Shown piece after piece: positions 18,828-28,354 of a DNA stretch of 64,000 nt. Origin of the DNA: Zafaria cholistanensis (GTDB lineage: Bacteria > Actinomycetota > Actinomycetes > Actinomycetales > Micrococcaceae); assembly GCF_008580665.1 (NCBI RefSeq), contig NZ_BKDJ01000014.1, positions 1-64,000 on the forward strand. The letters run 5' to 3'. The notes beneath the pieces were generated by a model. That model ran no database searches. It worked only from the letters and a program-made list of their open reading frames with translations, and was not told where the DNA came from. Each line of letters begins with the position of its first letter. Within the stretch, counting starts at the first letter, position 1. The position numbers and the translations under genes were made by a program.

Positions 18828-19321
18828 GCGGCCCCGCTCCGCAGGAAGTCGGTCCAGGCGGGCGCCGGGCGCTCCAGTTCGGTGATGTACCACTGGGGCC
18901 CGTGCGGGCGGGTTGGAACGGTGCGCAGCGTCCACCCCAGTTGGCGCAGGGTCTTGTTGCCCTTGGCGTTGTTGCAGGCAAGGCAGCAGGCCACCAGGTT
19001 CTCCCATGTGTCTTGGCCCCCGCGCGAGCGGGGCTGGATGTGGTCCACGGTGGAGGCGTGGCGGCCACAGTAACCGCAGCTGTGTCCGTCCCGGCGCAGG
19101 ACTCCCCGCCGCGTGACGGCCGCCGCCTCCCGGTACGGGACCTTGATGTAGCGGTGCAGCAGGATCACCGAGGGACGGCCCAGCACCTCGCGCGGGCCGA
19201 CCACGGGATCGCCGTCCTCGGCCAGCACGCTGGCCTTGTCCGTCAGCACCAGCAGCAGGGCGCGGCGGAAGGTGACGACCGCAAGCGGTTCATATCCAGC
19301 ATTCAGTACCAGGGTTCGCAT
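18824..19321 (-). CDS. HNH endonuclease domain protein
   Basis: 165 aa. The start is the ATG of MRTLVLNAGYEPL, with GAGGAA upstream. The HNH/zinc region holds CGYCGRH (first CxxC), VDHIQPRSRGG (HNH histidine), WENLVACCLACNNAKGNKT (second Cys pair and catalytic Asn/His region). This family is widespread in actinobacteria and not part of a restriction system here. Its role is unknown. It heads the molybdenum gene block but has no obvious link to it. Confidence 0.9.
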   Translation of the reverse strand: MRTLVLNAGYEPLAVVTFRRALLLVLTDKASVLAEDGDPVVGPREVLGRPSVILLHRYIKVPYREAAAVTRRGVLRRDGHSCGYCGRHASTVDHIQPRSRGGQDTWENLVACCLACNNAKGNKTLRQLGWTLRTVPTRPHGPQWYITELERPAPAWTDFLRSGAA

Positions 19322-19539
19322 CAGCGTTCCTCGTTGTCCTGACGGGCCGCGGGCCCTTCGGTGACGCAGCGCTCGCGGCATCCAGCATGGGCTATCGGGT
19401 CCTAGCCTAGTCCCCGCGCCCGTTCGCGACACCTGCTGGCCGCCTCCCGGGGACGTGTCGCGGGAAACTTTGCCGGGTTTTCGCCCGGCTCGGGCCCCTG
19501 CCGCCCCGTCCCAAGGCCCCCAATCGCCGGGACGCCGAG

Positions 19540-19618
19540 CCGGGATACCCAGCCCGGACACCCAGATTGGCCGCCCAGCCAGGACACCAACAGGGTCCCG
19601 GACACCAACAGGGCAGGG
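19540..19618. repeat. Degenerate GGGACACC-type short repeats
   Basis: The 305-bp gap between the HNH gene and the nlpC terminator holds no gene. It contains short imperfect repeats such as CCCGGACACC and ACACCAACAGGG (two copies), similar in wording to the tandem array at 28240-28302. Confidence 0.6.
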
Positions 19619-19621
19619 ATG

Positions 19622-19662
19622 CAAAAAGGCAGGACCTCCACCCAAGGGTGGGGGTCCTGCCT
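19622..19662 (-). terminator. Intrinsic terminator of the NlpC/P60 gene
   Basis: On the minus strand the stem AGGCAGGACC...GGTCCTGCCT, with a near-complete inner extension (CCACCC/GGGTGG), is followed by TTTTTGC. It lies 21 bp past the stop. Confidence 0.88.
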
Positions 19663-19682
19663 CATGGCTGGTGGTGCTGGTG

Positions 19683-20501
19683 CTAGCCGCGCAGGGTGTA
19701 GTAGCCGTACAGCGGGTTGCGGGTGACGTCGTGGATCATGGTGTCCACGGTCGGGTTCTGGGCGCCGATCATCTTGCCGCCACCGAGGTAGATGCCGACG
19801 TGGCCGCCACCGTTCTGGAAGACCAGGTCGCCGGCCTTCGGAGTGCTGGTGCGCACGAACTGGCCGGAAGCCAGCAGGGCGGAGGTGCCGCGGGCCACGT
19901 TGATCCCGTGCTGGGCGTAGACGTACTTGACGAAGCCGGAGCAGTCCCAGCCAGCCGGGGTGTTGCCGCCCCACACGTAGGGAACGCCGGAGTACTTGGC
20001 GGCGGTGGCCGCGATGCCGCCGAGCTTGGAGGTGTCCACGGAGGCGGAAACCTTGGCTGCTGCGGAGACCTGGGCAGTGGAAGCCGTGGCGGCGCCACCG
20101 GCGCTGGTGCGCGTGGTCGGGGCCAGCGCGTCGGCGGAGGCGTTGCTGCTGGAAACGGTGTTTGCGACGGCGGCGACAACCGGGGCCGGAGCCGGGGTGG
20201 AGGTCAGCTCGGCACGCTCGATGGAGAACTTCTTGACCGCGTTCTTCGAAACCGCGACGGCCTTGACGGCGACGCGCTCGGTGTTCAGGCCCTCGGCGGG
20301 AACGGCCGAGGCCTCACGGGAAGCGGTGGTGTTCTGGGCCGGAACGCCCAGGGTCAGCACCAGGCCGGAAGCGGCGGCGATCACGGCGGCCTGGCGGCCA
20401 ACAGAGCCGGCGTTGGACGCAACGGCCTTCGAGATCGTTTCTAGCGGGTTGGTGCGGACGGGAGTCGCGCGGTGGCGACCCAGTACTTGGCTCTTGGACA
20501 C
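19683..20501 (-). CDS. C40 family NlpC/P60 peptidoglycan endopeptidase
   Basis: 272 aa. I choose the GTG of VSKSQVLGRHRATPVRTN, which lies behind GGGAGAGG and directly downstream of a riboswitch; longer frames would run through that RNA. A membrane or signal segment (AAVIAAASGLVLTLGVP) is followed by an Ala/Thr-rich linker and the NlpC/P60 domain. Catalytic Cys is in WDCSGFVKYVY, His in GGGHVGIYLG, and the third polar residue lies in IGAQNPTVDT. It cleaves D-gamma-glutamyl-meso-DAP-type bonds in the wall. The riboswitch indicates control by c-di-AMP. Confidence 0.93.
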   Translation of the reverse strand: MSKSQVLGRHRATPVRTNPLETISKAVASNAGSVGRQAAVIAAASGLVLTLGVPAQNTTASREASAVPAEGLNTERVAVKAVAVSKNAVKKFSIERAELTSTPAPAPVVAAVANTVSSSNASADALAPTTRTSAGGAATASTAQVSAAAKVSASVDTSKLGGIAATAAKYSGVPYVWGGNTPAGWDCSGFVKYVYAQHGINVARGTSALLASGQFVRTSTPKAGDLVFQNGGGHVGIYLGGGKMIGAQNPTVDTMIHDVTRNPLYGYYTLRG

Positions 20502-20521
20502 GGTAGTTAGGCCTCTCCCAA

Positions 20522-20690
20522 TGCCTGCGAGGTAAGCTGTCGGGTTCGAGTGGGAGTCACTCGGCATCCACCCGTTTCCGGGCCGGACACTTAACCCCAA
20601 GGATCCCTGCGGATCCGAAATGTGGGTCCCCCGCCACTGCCAAGCGATTCTGCGAACGGACCTCGGTCGGTGGCAGTGTTCGGCACTCCG
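20522..20690 (-). ncRNA. c-di-AMP riboswitch (ydaO-yuaA type) before the NlpC/P60 gene
   Basis: Read on the minus strand, the leader holds the conserved blocks of this class. CTTGGGGTTAAGT lies at about 20588-20600, then ACTCGAACCCGACAGCT and TACCTCGCAGGC, ending about 20 nt before the GTG start. The 5' boundary is approximate. In actinobacteria this class precedes cell-wall hydrolases and usually turns them off when c-di-AMP is bound. Confidence 0.88.
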
Positions 20691-20788
20691 CCCGAGGGTG
20701 TTGGATCCTTGCCGATCCAGCACACGTACAACGGTAACGGAAAATCACCCAAAAGTCACATTCTGGTCACGGAACGATATTTTCGCCG

Positions 20789-21871
20789 TTACAGCCAGCC
20801 CGAGGGGTCCACTGCAGTGCCATTCACGAGGACCTCAAAGTGAAGGTGGCAGCCCGTGGAATTGCCCGTGGTTCCGCTGAGCGAAACCACATCTCCACGC
20901 TTAACTTTTGCGCCTACCGAAACTTTGAGGCTGGTGTTGTGGTTGTAAGTGGTCTGCAGCCCGTTCCCGTGGTCGACCACCACGCGGTTACCCGAGTGGC
21001 CCGCCCAACCGGCCTGGACGACGGTCCCCGCGGCCGCGGCCTTTACCGGGGTGCCGCACTGGGCGCCGTAGTCCTGTCCGATGTGGGTCACGGTTCCGCC
21101 GCCGCCCCAGGGGTCCGGACGGACCCCGAAGCGGGAGGTAATCCGCACCTCGTCGAGCGGCTGGGCCAAGGCCCCGGCCGTCTCCACCGTGGTGACGTCC
21201 CCGCCGGCCGCGGACATCATCCGCGACAGCTGCTGATCCTTGGAAACCGTGCTGGTGAGGGCGGTGCGCTCGACGGCATACCCGTCCCCGGCCGGCACGG
21301 TGACATCCGCCACGGCGGCCGTGGCCTTAGCCACGCGCTCCTCGGCGGCGTCGTCCATGGCCGGGTACGCGGCCGCCAGCGCCAGGCCAGAGACGGCCGC
21401 CACGGCGGCGATTTTGTGGCTCAGGCCGAGCGTGTCCCGCTGCACCCGCTGCGGGAAAGCAACAACGTTCTCCGTCCTCGCGGCGGCGGGGCCGGCGGGC
21501 GTCTCCGGAAGAAGGACCGGAAGCTCCGCTTCCACTGCCGGAGGCAGCCCGGGAGCCGGTTCCGGCAGGGTTTCGGGGTTCCGCACGCTGTAGCGCAGGG
21601 ACGTGGTGTAGCGGCGCCCGATGTACCCGTCGGCGTCCGCGTCCATCGTAGGCACCGCGGGCCGGACCACCGGCTGCGCGGCACGGCGGGATCCGCCCCG
21701 CGGGCGCTGGGGCGCGGCCGCGTCGGGGGCCGCTGCAGCGGCGGGCCCGGCTTCCACAGCGGTGCTGGGAACCGCGGGCGCCTCGCGGCGGACATCGGGC
21801 GCGGGAGCCGGACGCGCCGCATCCGCGGGCCCGGCCGCCCGGCGGCGGCCGGAAACCTTTTGTTCCGTCAA
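20789..21871 (-). CDS. M23 family (LytM) metallopeptidase
   Basis: 360 aa. TTG start with GAGAGG about 9 nt upstream, placed just after a riboswitch. A long disordered Ala/Pro/Arg-rich N-terminus (about 150 residues) is followed by one membrane segment (KIAAVAAVSGLALAAAYPA). The LytM domain carries zinc ligands in THIGQDYGA (HxxxD) and HLHFE. The enzyme cuts stem-peptide cross-links, or acts as an activator if inactive; all ligands are present. It is probably anchored with the catalytic domain outside. Confidence 0.93.
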   Translation of the reverse strand: MTEQKVSGRRRAAGPADAARPAPAPDVRREAPAVPSTAVEAGPAAAAAPDAAAPQRPRGGSRRAAQPVVRPAVPTMDADADGYIGRRYTTSLRYSVRNPETLPEPAPGLPPAVEAELPVLLPETPAGPAAARTENVVAFPQRVQRDTLGLSHKIAAVAAVSGLALAAAYPAMDDAAEERVAKATAAVADVTVPAGDGYAVERTALTSTVSKDQQLSRMMSAAGGDVTTVETAGALAQPLDEVRITSRFGVRPDPWGGGGTVTHIGQDYGAQCGTPVKAAAAGTVVQAGWAGHSGNRVVVDHGNGLQTTYNHNTSLKVSVGAKVKRGDVVSLSGTTGNSTGCHLHFEVLVNGTAVDPSGWL

Positions 21872-21888
21872 GTCGACAACCTCTCAGG

Positions 21889-22050
21889 CGCCGGCGAAGT
21901 TAGCTGTCGGATTCGGGTCTGAGATCAACCCGGCCGAGCCCGTAGACGGACCCGACTTCACCCCAAGGCTGCGGCAGGGAATACCGCAGACCGGAATTTG
22001 TGGATCCTCCGCCCCTGTCGGTCATGCGTGAACGGATCCGGTTCGCCGAC
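21889..22050 (-). ncRNA. c-di-AMP riboswitch (ydaO-yuaA type) before the M23 gene
   Basis: The minus-strand leader holds CCTTGGGGTGAAGTCGGG, then ACCCGAATCCGACAGCTAAC, then TTCGCCGGCGCC. These are the hallmark blocks of the class and end about 17 nt before the TTG start. The wording is closer to consensus than in the neighbouring copy. The 5' boundary is approximate. Confidence 0.93.
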
Positions 22051-22138
22051 AGGGTTAGGCGTTCGAACCGGATGAAGGAAACGAGTCTCCTCCGCTATCT
22101 AAGATAGCGACCGTTGCGTGAAAGTAATAATTCCGTTA

Positions 22139-22834
22139 TCAAGCGGCGCAGGAAACGAAGACATGCATGCTGACTTCGGAGGGAAGTTCCAGCGCCCCCT
22201 CGATGCCCTCGACCCGAACCACCACGTATTCCCCGGCCCGTTCCAGCGTCACCGTCGCACCCGGACGGATCCCGCCCTCGTCCAGCTGCGCCAGCAGTTC
22301 CGGGTCGACCTGGATGGTCTCGGCCAGCCGCGCCACCACGACCGGTCCGGTCACGCCGCGCGCCAGCGCCCTGTCCAGGTTCTCGACCCCGTTGGCGAAC
22401 CCGGTAACGGCGGGTCCGCCCAGGGCCTCAAGGCCCGGGATCGGGTTGCCGTACGGCGAATCGGCGGGGCGGCCCAGCAGCTCGTACAGGCGCTGCTCGA
22501 CGCGCTCGCTCATCACGTGTTCCCAGCGGCAGGCCTCGTCGTGCACGTATTCCCAGTCCAGGCCAATCACGTCGGCCAGCAGGCGCTCGGCCAGGCGGTG
22601 CTTGCGCATCACCTCGGTGGCCAGGCGGCGGCCGGCCGGGGTCAGTTCCAGGTGCCGGTCCTCGGTTACCACCAAAAGCCCGTCGCGCTCCATGCGCGCG
22701 ACGGTCTGGGAGACGGTGGGACCCGAGTGGCCCAGGCGTTCGGCGATGCGTGCGCGCAGGGCGGTGATCTGCTCCTCCTCGAGTTCGAGGATGGTCCTCA
22801 GGTACATCTCGGTGGTATCGATCAGATCAGACAC
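22139..22834 (-). CDS. DtxR/IdeR-family metal-dependent regulator
   Basis: 231 aa. The start is the GTG of VSDLIDTTEMYLRT with AGGAG 8 nt upstream, matching the family N-terminus. An N-terminal winged helix (GHSGPTVSQTVARMERDGL) is followed by the dimerisation and metal-site region (MRKHRLAERLLADVIGLDW, EACRWEHVMSERVE) and a C-terminal SH3-like domain. Such proteins repress iron or manganese genes when loaded with metal. The DNA-reading and metal residues look intact. It is divergent from serC. Target genes are not in this window as far as I can see. Confidence 0.93.
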   Translation of the reverse strand: MSDLIDTTEMYLRTILELEEEQITALRARIAERLGHSGPTVSQTVARMERDGLLVVTEDRHLELTPAGRRLATEVMRKHRLAERLLADVIGLDWEYVHDEACRWEHVMSERVEQRLYELLGRPADSPYGNPIPGLEALGGPAVTGFANGVENLDRALARGVTGPVVVARLAETIQVDPELLAQLDEGGIRPGATVTLERAGEYVVVRVEGIEGALELPSEVSMHVFVSCAA

Positions 22835-22914
22835 AGCTGGAACTCCTGTAGGGATCAATGGGGATCAACAGATGGCAGCCGGCAGGCAGCCTCCCCTAAC
22901 TGTAGTGCCCGTAA

Positions 22915-24150
<1,236 letters not shown>

Positions 24151-24200
24151 GCGGTCCCGGGAGTCGGGGCCCCGCCCCTGTGCGCTTCCCAAGGGACCGG

Positions 24201-24695
24201 TCAGGCGTCCGCCTCGGCCAGGTCCTGTTCGGTGATCCCCTGTTGGGTGATGCCCTGTTCGGTGATCACCTGCTCAGCAGGATCCGGCTCGGCCGGGTCC
24301 CCGTCGTGCCCGTTCTCGTGCCCGTACCCGGCGTCGTGCTCGGCCTGCAGCGCGGCCTGCTCGGCGGCCTGCTGTTCGGCCAGCTCCTCGGGCTTCACGC
24401 GGTCAGCCCACGGAACCCACTCGGGGGCGAGCAGCGCGCCCGGGCCCGGCAACAGGCCGACCTCACACACCGAGGCCTCCTTGCCGCGGGGGATGCGCGA
24501 CAGCGTGGCGTACCATTCCCAGCCGGCATAGCCGGCCACGTTTGCCGTGAAACGGTGGGTGACCAGGCGGTCGCCGTCGGCGAACGCCCCGGCGTGGGCG
24601 CCGACCGCCTCGGCCGGGGCGATCTCCAGCACCGCGGCGCGGGCGGCATCGACCGCTGCGGCGAGCATCGCATCCAGCTTGGGTCTGCGGGCCAT
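24201..24695 (-). CDS. DUF3027 domain protein (short form)
   Basis: 164 aa. The first 110 residues match DUF3027 (VTHRFTANVAGYAGWEWYATLSRIPRGK, read in parts), a family common in actinobacteria. Usual members are about twice as long, so this is a short version. The C-terminus consists of acidic repeats written ITEQGITQQGITEQ, encoded by a 15-bp tandem repeat. It follows the cold-shock gene by 2 bp and is clearly in one operon with it. Function unknown. Confidence 0.85.
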   Translation of the reverse strand: MARRPKLDAMLAAAVDAARAAVLEIAPAEAVGAHAGAFADGDRLVTHRFTANVAGYAGWEWYATLSRIPRGKEASVCEVGLLPGPGALLAPEWVPWADRVKPEELAEQQAAEQAALQAEHDAGYGHENGHDGDPAEPDPAEQVITEQGITQQGITEQDLAEADA

Positions 24696-24697
24696 GG

Positions 24698-25081
24698 TCA
24701 GGCTTCCAGATCGTCCGCTACGCGGCGCAGCGCCGCGGCAATGCGGGCCCCCTGGGCCTTTTCCGGGTAGCGGCCCTTGCGCAACCCTGCGGAGATCCCC
24801 TCAAGAACCGTGGCCAGGTCCTGGATGATCACCGCGTTCTCCTCCGCAGGCGTGCGCTTGGCCCGGGCCACGGAAGGAGCCGCCTCGACGATGCGGGCGT
24901 TCAGGGCCTGCGCGCCCTTGCGGCCTTCGGCGATGCCGAACTCCATGCGGGTGCCGGCCCGGAGCTCAGTCACGCCCTTGGGCAACACCGACCCGGGCAG
25001 GTAGACCTGCTGCCCGTCGTCGGTGACCAGAAAACCGAACCCCTTGCCGGAGTCGTAAAACTTGACCTTGCCCAATGGCAC
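24698..25081 (-). CDS. Cold-shock-domain protein with C-terminal extension
   Basis: 127 aa with GTG start. Residues 1-67 form a cold-shock (OB-fold) domain: GKVKFYDSGKGFGFL carries the RNP1-like motif. The RNP2 position reads QVYLPGSVL instead of the usual VFVHxS, so nucleic-acid binding may differ from CspA. Residues 70-127 form a helical extension typical of the longer actinobacterial members. Probably an RNA-binding protein; co-transcribed with the DUF3027 gene. Confidence 0.9.
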   Translation of the reverse strand: MPLGKVKFYDSGKGFGFLVTDDGQQVYLPGSVLPKGVTELRAGTRMEFGIAEGRKGAQALNARIVEAAPSVARAKRTPAEENAVIIQDLATVLEGISAGLRKGRYPEKAQGARIAAALRRVADDLEA

Positions 25082-25240
25082 TTCGTTTACCTCGCTCTAA
25101 CGTCGCTGCGGCGCGGGAGGATCCCCCCTGGCCGGCCGGGTTCCCGGCGCTCCGAAGCCGTCCGCGCGTGGGCCGGCCGGACGCGGACGCCGGGGAAGTC
25201 TGTTCCTCTAGGGTACGACATGGCCCTGCCCCACAGGACT

Positions 25241-25269
25241 TTGGTGCGTCGCGCGTCCGCTGTTAGTTT
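25241..25269 (+). promoter_or_regulatory. Probable sigma-70-type promoter, leaderless transcript
   Basis: TTGGTG (25241-25246), 17 bp, TAGTTT (25264-25269). The next gene's GTG begins 7 bp after the -10 box, so transcription would begin at the start codon. Confidence 0.55.
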
Positions 25270-25276
25270 TGGAGGC

Positions 25277-25504
25277 GTGAACTCGCCTAAGGAATCAAGC
25301 CCGCTGCGCCGGATCGTCCTGGTTTCCACCGCCACGGTGGCCCTCGCGTCCCTGCTCAGCCTCGCGGCGATCCTGGCGTTCTACGTCGCCGGCGCCACCC
25401 CGTGGACGGGACTGTTCGCCGTGGGCCTGTGGGGGCTTCCCCTGGCCTTCCTCCTGCTGCTCGTCCTGTTGGCAATGTCGTGGCAGGAGCGCCGCCGCGC
25501 CTGA
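25277..25504 (+). CDS. Small two-TM membrane protein
   Basis: 75 aa from the GTG at 25277 (VNSPKESSPLRR). GGAGG lies only one base before this GTG, too close to act as a normal ribosome site, and a promoter sits so that the message would be leaderless. An ATG at 25220 would add 19 residues. Two membrane helices (residues about 14-37 and 45-66) and a basic tail are visible. No family recognised. Confidence 0.65.
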   Translation: MNSPKESSPLRRIVLVSTATVALASLLSLAAILAFYVAGATPWTGLFAVGLWGLPLAFLLLLVLLAMSWQERRRA

Positions 25505-25572
25505 CCGAAGCCGCGAATACTCATTCACGCAACGTCCAGCCAATTCACAGCGTACGGTCGCACACTGGACAG

Positions 25573-26283
25573 ATGAATCCCAAAGTTCCGGAAGCCAAAC
25601 TCCTGGTCGTCGACGACGAGCCGAACATCCGTGAGCTGCTGTCCACCTCCCTGCGCTTCGCCGGGTTCGAGGTGGTCGCGGCCGCCAACGGGCGCGAGGC
25701 CCTTGCCGCGGTGGAGGCCGACCAGCCTGACCTCGCCGTGCTCGACGTCATGCTGCCGGATATGGACGGCTTCACCGTGACCAGGCGCCTCCGGGCTGCG
25801 GGCCGGCATTTCCCGGTCCTCTTCCTGACCGCCCGCGACGACACCGAGGACAAGGTCACCGGACTGACCGTCGGCGGGGACGACTACGTGACCAAGCCCT
25901 TCAGCCTCGACGAGGTCGTGGCCCGGATCCGCGCGGTGCTGCGCCGCACCCAGCCGGTGGGGGAGAACGACGCCGTGATCCGCGTCGACGACCTGGAACT
26001 GGACGACGACGCCCACGAGGTCCGCCGCGCCGGCGAGGTGGTGGACCTCTCCCCCACCGAGTTCAAGCTGCTGCGCTACCTGATGATGAACCCCAACCGG
26101 GTCCTCTCCAAGGCCCAGATCCTCGACCACGTGTGGGAGTACGACTTCAACGGGGACGCGTCCATCGTGGAGTCCTACATCTCCTACCTGCGCCGCAAGA
26201 TCGACTCGCGCGAGGACTGGCCCGCCATGATCCAGACCAAGCGCGGCGTGGGCTACCTGCTGCGTTCCGCGGACCGCCGCTAG
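25573..26283 (+). CDS. OmpR/PhoB-family response regulator
   Basis: 236 aa. The start is the ATG of MNPKVPEAKLLVVDDEPN, the family-like N-terminus. In the receiver domain the acidic pocket is VVDDE, the phospho-acceptor Asp is in AVLDVMLPDMDG, the switch Thr in FLTARDD, and the Lys in DDYVTKPFS. The C-terminal winged helix has DLSPTEFKLLRYLMMN and SYISYLRRKID. Closest in style to actinobacterial TrcR/TcrA-like regulators. It is 12 bp ahead of its histidine kinase. Confidence 0.94.
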   Translation: MNPKVPEAKLLVVDDEPNIRELLSTSLRFAGFEVVAAANGREALAAVEADQPDLAVLDVMLPDMDGFTVTRRLRAAGRHFPVLFLTARDDTEDKVTGLTVGGDDYVTKPFSLDEVVARIRAVLRRTQPVGENDAVIRVDDLELDDDAHEVRRAGEVVDLSPTEFKLLRYLMMNPNRVLSKAQILDHVWEYDFNGDASIVESYISYLRRKIDSREDWPAMIQTKRGVGYLLRSADRR

Positions 26284-26295
26284 GAGGGCGCCCCG

Positions 26296-27783
26296 GTGCA
26301 CCGACTTGCCCGGCTCCTCCGACAGGTCTCGCTGCGCTCAAAGCTGGTGGCCCTCATGGGGCTGCTGATGGTCTGCGCCATCGTGGCCACCGCCATCGGC
26401 ACCTCGCAGTCGCTGAGGCTGACCCTGGTGGCCCAGACCGACGCCGACCTCGCGGGCAACAGCGGGGCCCTGGCGGACATCATGTACACCGAATACTCCA
26501 ACGCGGGCACCTCGGGCGGGCTGTCCAACATCGACCTTCTGCGCTTCCACGGAACCCTGCGCGACGCCGACGGCAACAGCCTGTACGTCCTGCCCAGCAC
26601 CTCCGGCCCCGACGCCCCCCTCCTGCCCCAGCGGACCCTGGACGACGTCCGCAACGACAACGGGCGGGCCTTCGATCTCCCCGGCACGCAGCTGGGTTCC
26701 AGCGGGTGGCGGGTGCGGATGGTGGCGCTGAAGAACGGCACCGGCTACATCACCATTGCCCTGCCCCTGAAATCGGTGAACGCGATCACGGCGCGGGCCG
26801 CCGCCCTGATCATGTCCACCGGCATGCTGGCTACCCTGGTGATGTCCATGGTTGCCTACGGCATCACCAGCCGCGCGCTGCGCCCGCTGCAGCGGGTGGA
26901 GCGGACCGCCGCGGCAATCGCGGCCGGTGATCTGTCCCGCCGCGTCGAGGAGTACCCCCCGGAGACGGAAGTGGGCCGGCTGTCAAGGTCGTTGAACGCG
27001 ATGCTCGCGCACATCGAGCACGCCTTCCGGGCCCGGGCCGCCTCGGAACGGAAGATGCGCCGGTTTGTCCAGGATGCGTCCCACGAGCTGCGTACCCCGC
27101 TCGTGACGATCCAGGGGTACTCCGAGCTGTACCGGCACGGCGGCCTGACCGAGCGGGAGCAGATCTCCACCGCCATGGGCCGCATCGAGGGCGAGGCCAA
27201 ACGGATGGGCCAACTGGTGGAAGACCTGCTGACGCTGGCCCGGCTGGACGAGCAGCGGCCGCTGGACCGGCGGCCGCTGGACCTGATGCTGCTGGCCATG
27301 GACGCGGTGGCCGATGCCCGCGTGAACGCTCCCGAGCGCCAGGTGCGCCTGGTGGGACTGGACGGGGGCCCGCCGCGGAACGCGCCGACCAGCGGGGACG
27401 AAGCCAGGTTGCGCCAGGTGGTCGCCAACCTGATGACCAACGCCCTGCGCTACACCCCCGCCGGGAGCCCGATCGAGATCGCGGTCGGCGTGATGCCAGT
27501 CCTGGACGGACGGTCCGATGCGGTCCTTGAGGTGCGCGACCACGGGCCCGGCATCTCCGAGGATGACGCTGCCCGCGTGTTCGAGCGCTTCTACCGGGCG
27601 GACAGCTCGCGGCAGCGCGAAACCGGCGGCACGGGGCTGGGCCTGGCGATCGTTGCCGCCATCGCCGCGCAGCACGACGGATCCGTGCGCCTCACCGAGA
27701 CTCCCGGCGGCGGTGCGACGATGGCGGTCCACCTGCCGATGGTTCCGTTCGACCCGCCCTCCCCCGAGCCGGACGAGGACTAG
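26296..27783 (+). CDS. Sensor histidine kinase (HAMP, HisKA, HATPase)
   Basis: 495 aa with GTG start. TM1 (KLVALMGLLMVCAIVATAIG), an extracytoplasmic domain of about 130 residues, TM2 (ALIMSTGMLATLVMSMVAYGI), then HAMP. The HisKA box FVQDASHELRTPLVTIQGY contains the phosphorylated His. HATPase has N-box NLMTNALRYTP, G1 DHGPGISED, F-box VFERFYR and G2 GTGLGLAIV. It phosphorylates the preceding regulator. The stimulus is unknown. Confidence 0.94.
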   Translation: MHRLARLLRQVSLRSKLVALMGLLMVCAIVATAIGTSQSLRLTLVAQTDADLAGNSGALADIMYTEYSNAGTSGGLSNIDLLRFHGTLRDADGNSLYVLPSTSGPDAPLLPQRTLDDVRNDNGRAFDLPGTQLGSSGWRVRMVALKNGTGYITIALPLKSVNAITARAAALIMSTGMLATLVMSMVAYGITSRALRPLQRVERTAAAIAAGDLSRRVEEYPPETEVGRLSRSLNAMLAHIEHAFRARAASERKMRRFVQDASHELRTPLVTIQGYSELYRHGGLTEREQISTAMGRIEGEAKRMGQLVEDLLTLARLDEQRPLDRRPLDLMLLAMDAVADARVNAPERQVRLVGLDGGPPRNAPTSGDEARLRQVVANLMTNALRYTPAGSPIEIAVGVMPVLDGRSDAVLEVRDHGPGISEDDAARVFERFYRADSSRQRETGGTGLGLAIVAAIAAQHDGSVRLTETPGGGATMAVHLPMVPFDPPSPEPDED

Positions 27784-27919
27784 GCTTCGCCGGATTTTCC
27801 ACAGCCGTGCCGGGCCCGGGCACCGGCCGTCCGGCCCGCGCCTAGGCTCGGTTCCACGGCGCCGCCCGGTGCCGCGCGGCCGCGGTCCGGTCGCCTCCGA
27901 ACCCATCAGAGGGAACGCC

Positions 27920-28210
27920 ATGAGCAGTTTCAGCACCAACACGGCCGAGATGCGCGCCAAGGGCCTCGCCGTGCAGGGAACCATCGAACGCCTGCGGGCG
28001 GAGGTGGACACCATGCAGTCCGGCCTGCGCGAGCTGGAGTCCACGTGGCAGGGGGCCGCGGCAGGCAGCTTCCAGGCCGTGGTCGCCGACTGGCGGGCCA
28101 CCCAGCTTCGCGTCGAGGAGTCCCTGGCGGCCATCAACACCGCCCTGGCCCGCGCCACCCAGCACTACGAGGACGCCGAGCAGGCCAACACCGCCATGTT
28201 CACCTACTGA
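27920..28210 (+). CDS. WXG100 (ESAT-6-like) protein
   Basis: 96 aa, ATG after GAGGGAACGCC. Two helices with the WXG turn in ESTWQGAAAG at about residue 43, preceded by an MRAKGLAVQGTIERL-type helix. Such proteins are substrates or partners of type VII secretion. No EccC, EccD or partner WXG100 gene is visible in the window, so this is an orphan copy. It follows the sensor kinase by 137 bp. Confidence 0.88.
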   Translation: MSSFSTNTAEMRAKGLAVQGTIERLRAEVDTMQSGLRELESTWQGAAAGSFQAVVADWRATQLRVEESLAAINTALARATQHYEDAEQANTAMFTY

Positions 28211-28239
28211 CCGGGGTCCTTTTCCGCGCAGCCCCACCC

Positions 28240-28302
28240 TGTCCCGACACCCAGTCCCGACACCCAGTCCCGACACCCAGTCCCGACACCCAGTCCCGAC
28301 AC
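28240..28302. repeat. 13-bp tandem repeat, 4.8 copies
   Basis: Unit CCAGTCCCGACAC, four exact copies (28251-28302) preceded by a partial copy TGTCCCGACAC. It sits in the gap between the WXG100 gene and the DUF4031-HD gene. Confidence 0.95.
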
Positions 28303-28354
28303 TCCCGGCCCGCCGCCCGTCGCCCGAGTCCGGTGGCGGGGCTACGCTGGCGGC

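Noticed and set aside
19322-19645. N-terminal extension of the HNH protein
   Set aside because: The longer frame runs through non-conserved repeat-rich DNA and the nlpC terminator region; MRTLVLN at 19321 has its own ribosome site.
28240-28302. Repeat array considered as a CRISPR
   Set aside because: Units are 13 bp and directly adjacent without spacers; no cas genes in the window.
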